In this document: positions 6,180-6,183 of the stretch, one piece after another
How the letters are laid out: each line of letters begins with the position of its first letter
Position numbering within the stretch: position 1 is the first letter of the stretch
Assembly: GCA_001784535.1 (NCBI GenBank)
Contig: MFRJ01000058.1
Span: 1 to 6,183 of the forward strand
Direction: 5' to 3'
Length of the DNA stretch: 6,183 bases
Origin: Candidatus Melainabacteria bacterium GWA2_34_9
GTDB taxonomy: Bacteria > Cyanobacteriota > Vampirovibrionia > Gastranaerophilales > UBA9971
Translations under genes and position numbers: made by a program
The notes under the pieces: generated by a model
Database searches by the model: none
Seen by the model: the letters and a program-made list of their open reading frames with translations, nothing else
Told to the model about the DNA's origin: nothing

Positions 6180-6183
6180 GGTT

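Overview
The window is AT-rich bacterial chromosome carrying ordinary housekeeping genes plus two or three small, poorly characterised ones. The best guess for the source is a non-photosynthetic relative of the Cyanobacteria (Vampirovibrionia/Melainabacteria, Gastranaerophilales-like). The reasons are a SecA N-terminus resembling the cyanobacterial type, AT-rich coding sequence, a flagellar stator gene, and a small orphan protein with an N-terminal PSFG-type motif of the sort I associate with that group. This assignment rests on recalled resemblance, not on a search, and is moderate at best.

Layout. At the left edge, on the minus strand, lies the first 89 codons of motA (flagellar stator, cut by the window edge). 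A 276-bp divergent intergenic region follows (270-545), holding an unexplained 80-bp island of higher G+C. On the plus strand comes secA (933 aa), and 12 nt after its stop a 64-aa cysteine-rich DUF6485-type protein, probably on the same transcript. A 130-aa orphan gene on the minus strand converges on this pair, with only 2 nt between the two stop codons. A 136-bp divergent spacer then separates the orphan from prfB. prfB encodes peptide chain release factor 2 and is complete only through the classical programmed +1 frameshift at an in-frame UGA (codon 24). Three nt after prfB starts a membrane-anchored calcineurin-like metallophosphoesterase of the YkuE/YaeI/LpxG type. The right end holds a possible 38-aa ORF whose stop overlaps a possible next start (ATGA) at the window edge.

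How the genes work together. secA supplies the ATPase motor of the Sec translocon and prfB terminates translation at UGA/UAA. The phosphoesterase is probably exposed at the membrane and may act on lipids or the envelope. The genes look like neighbouring short transcription units rather than one pathway. I see no mobile element, CRISPR array, tRNA, rRNA or recognisable riboswitch, and no GC-rich intrinsic terminator. I found no convincing novel multi-gene system. The points most worth following are the 80-bp G+C island, the orphan 130-aa protein, the cysteine-rich partner downstream of secA, and the Asn-for-His change in the phosphoesterase active site.
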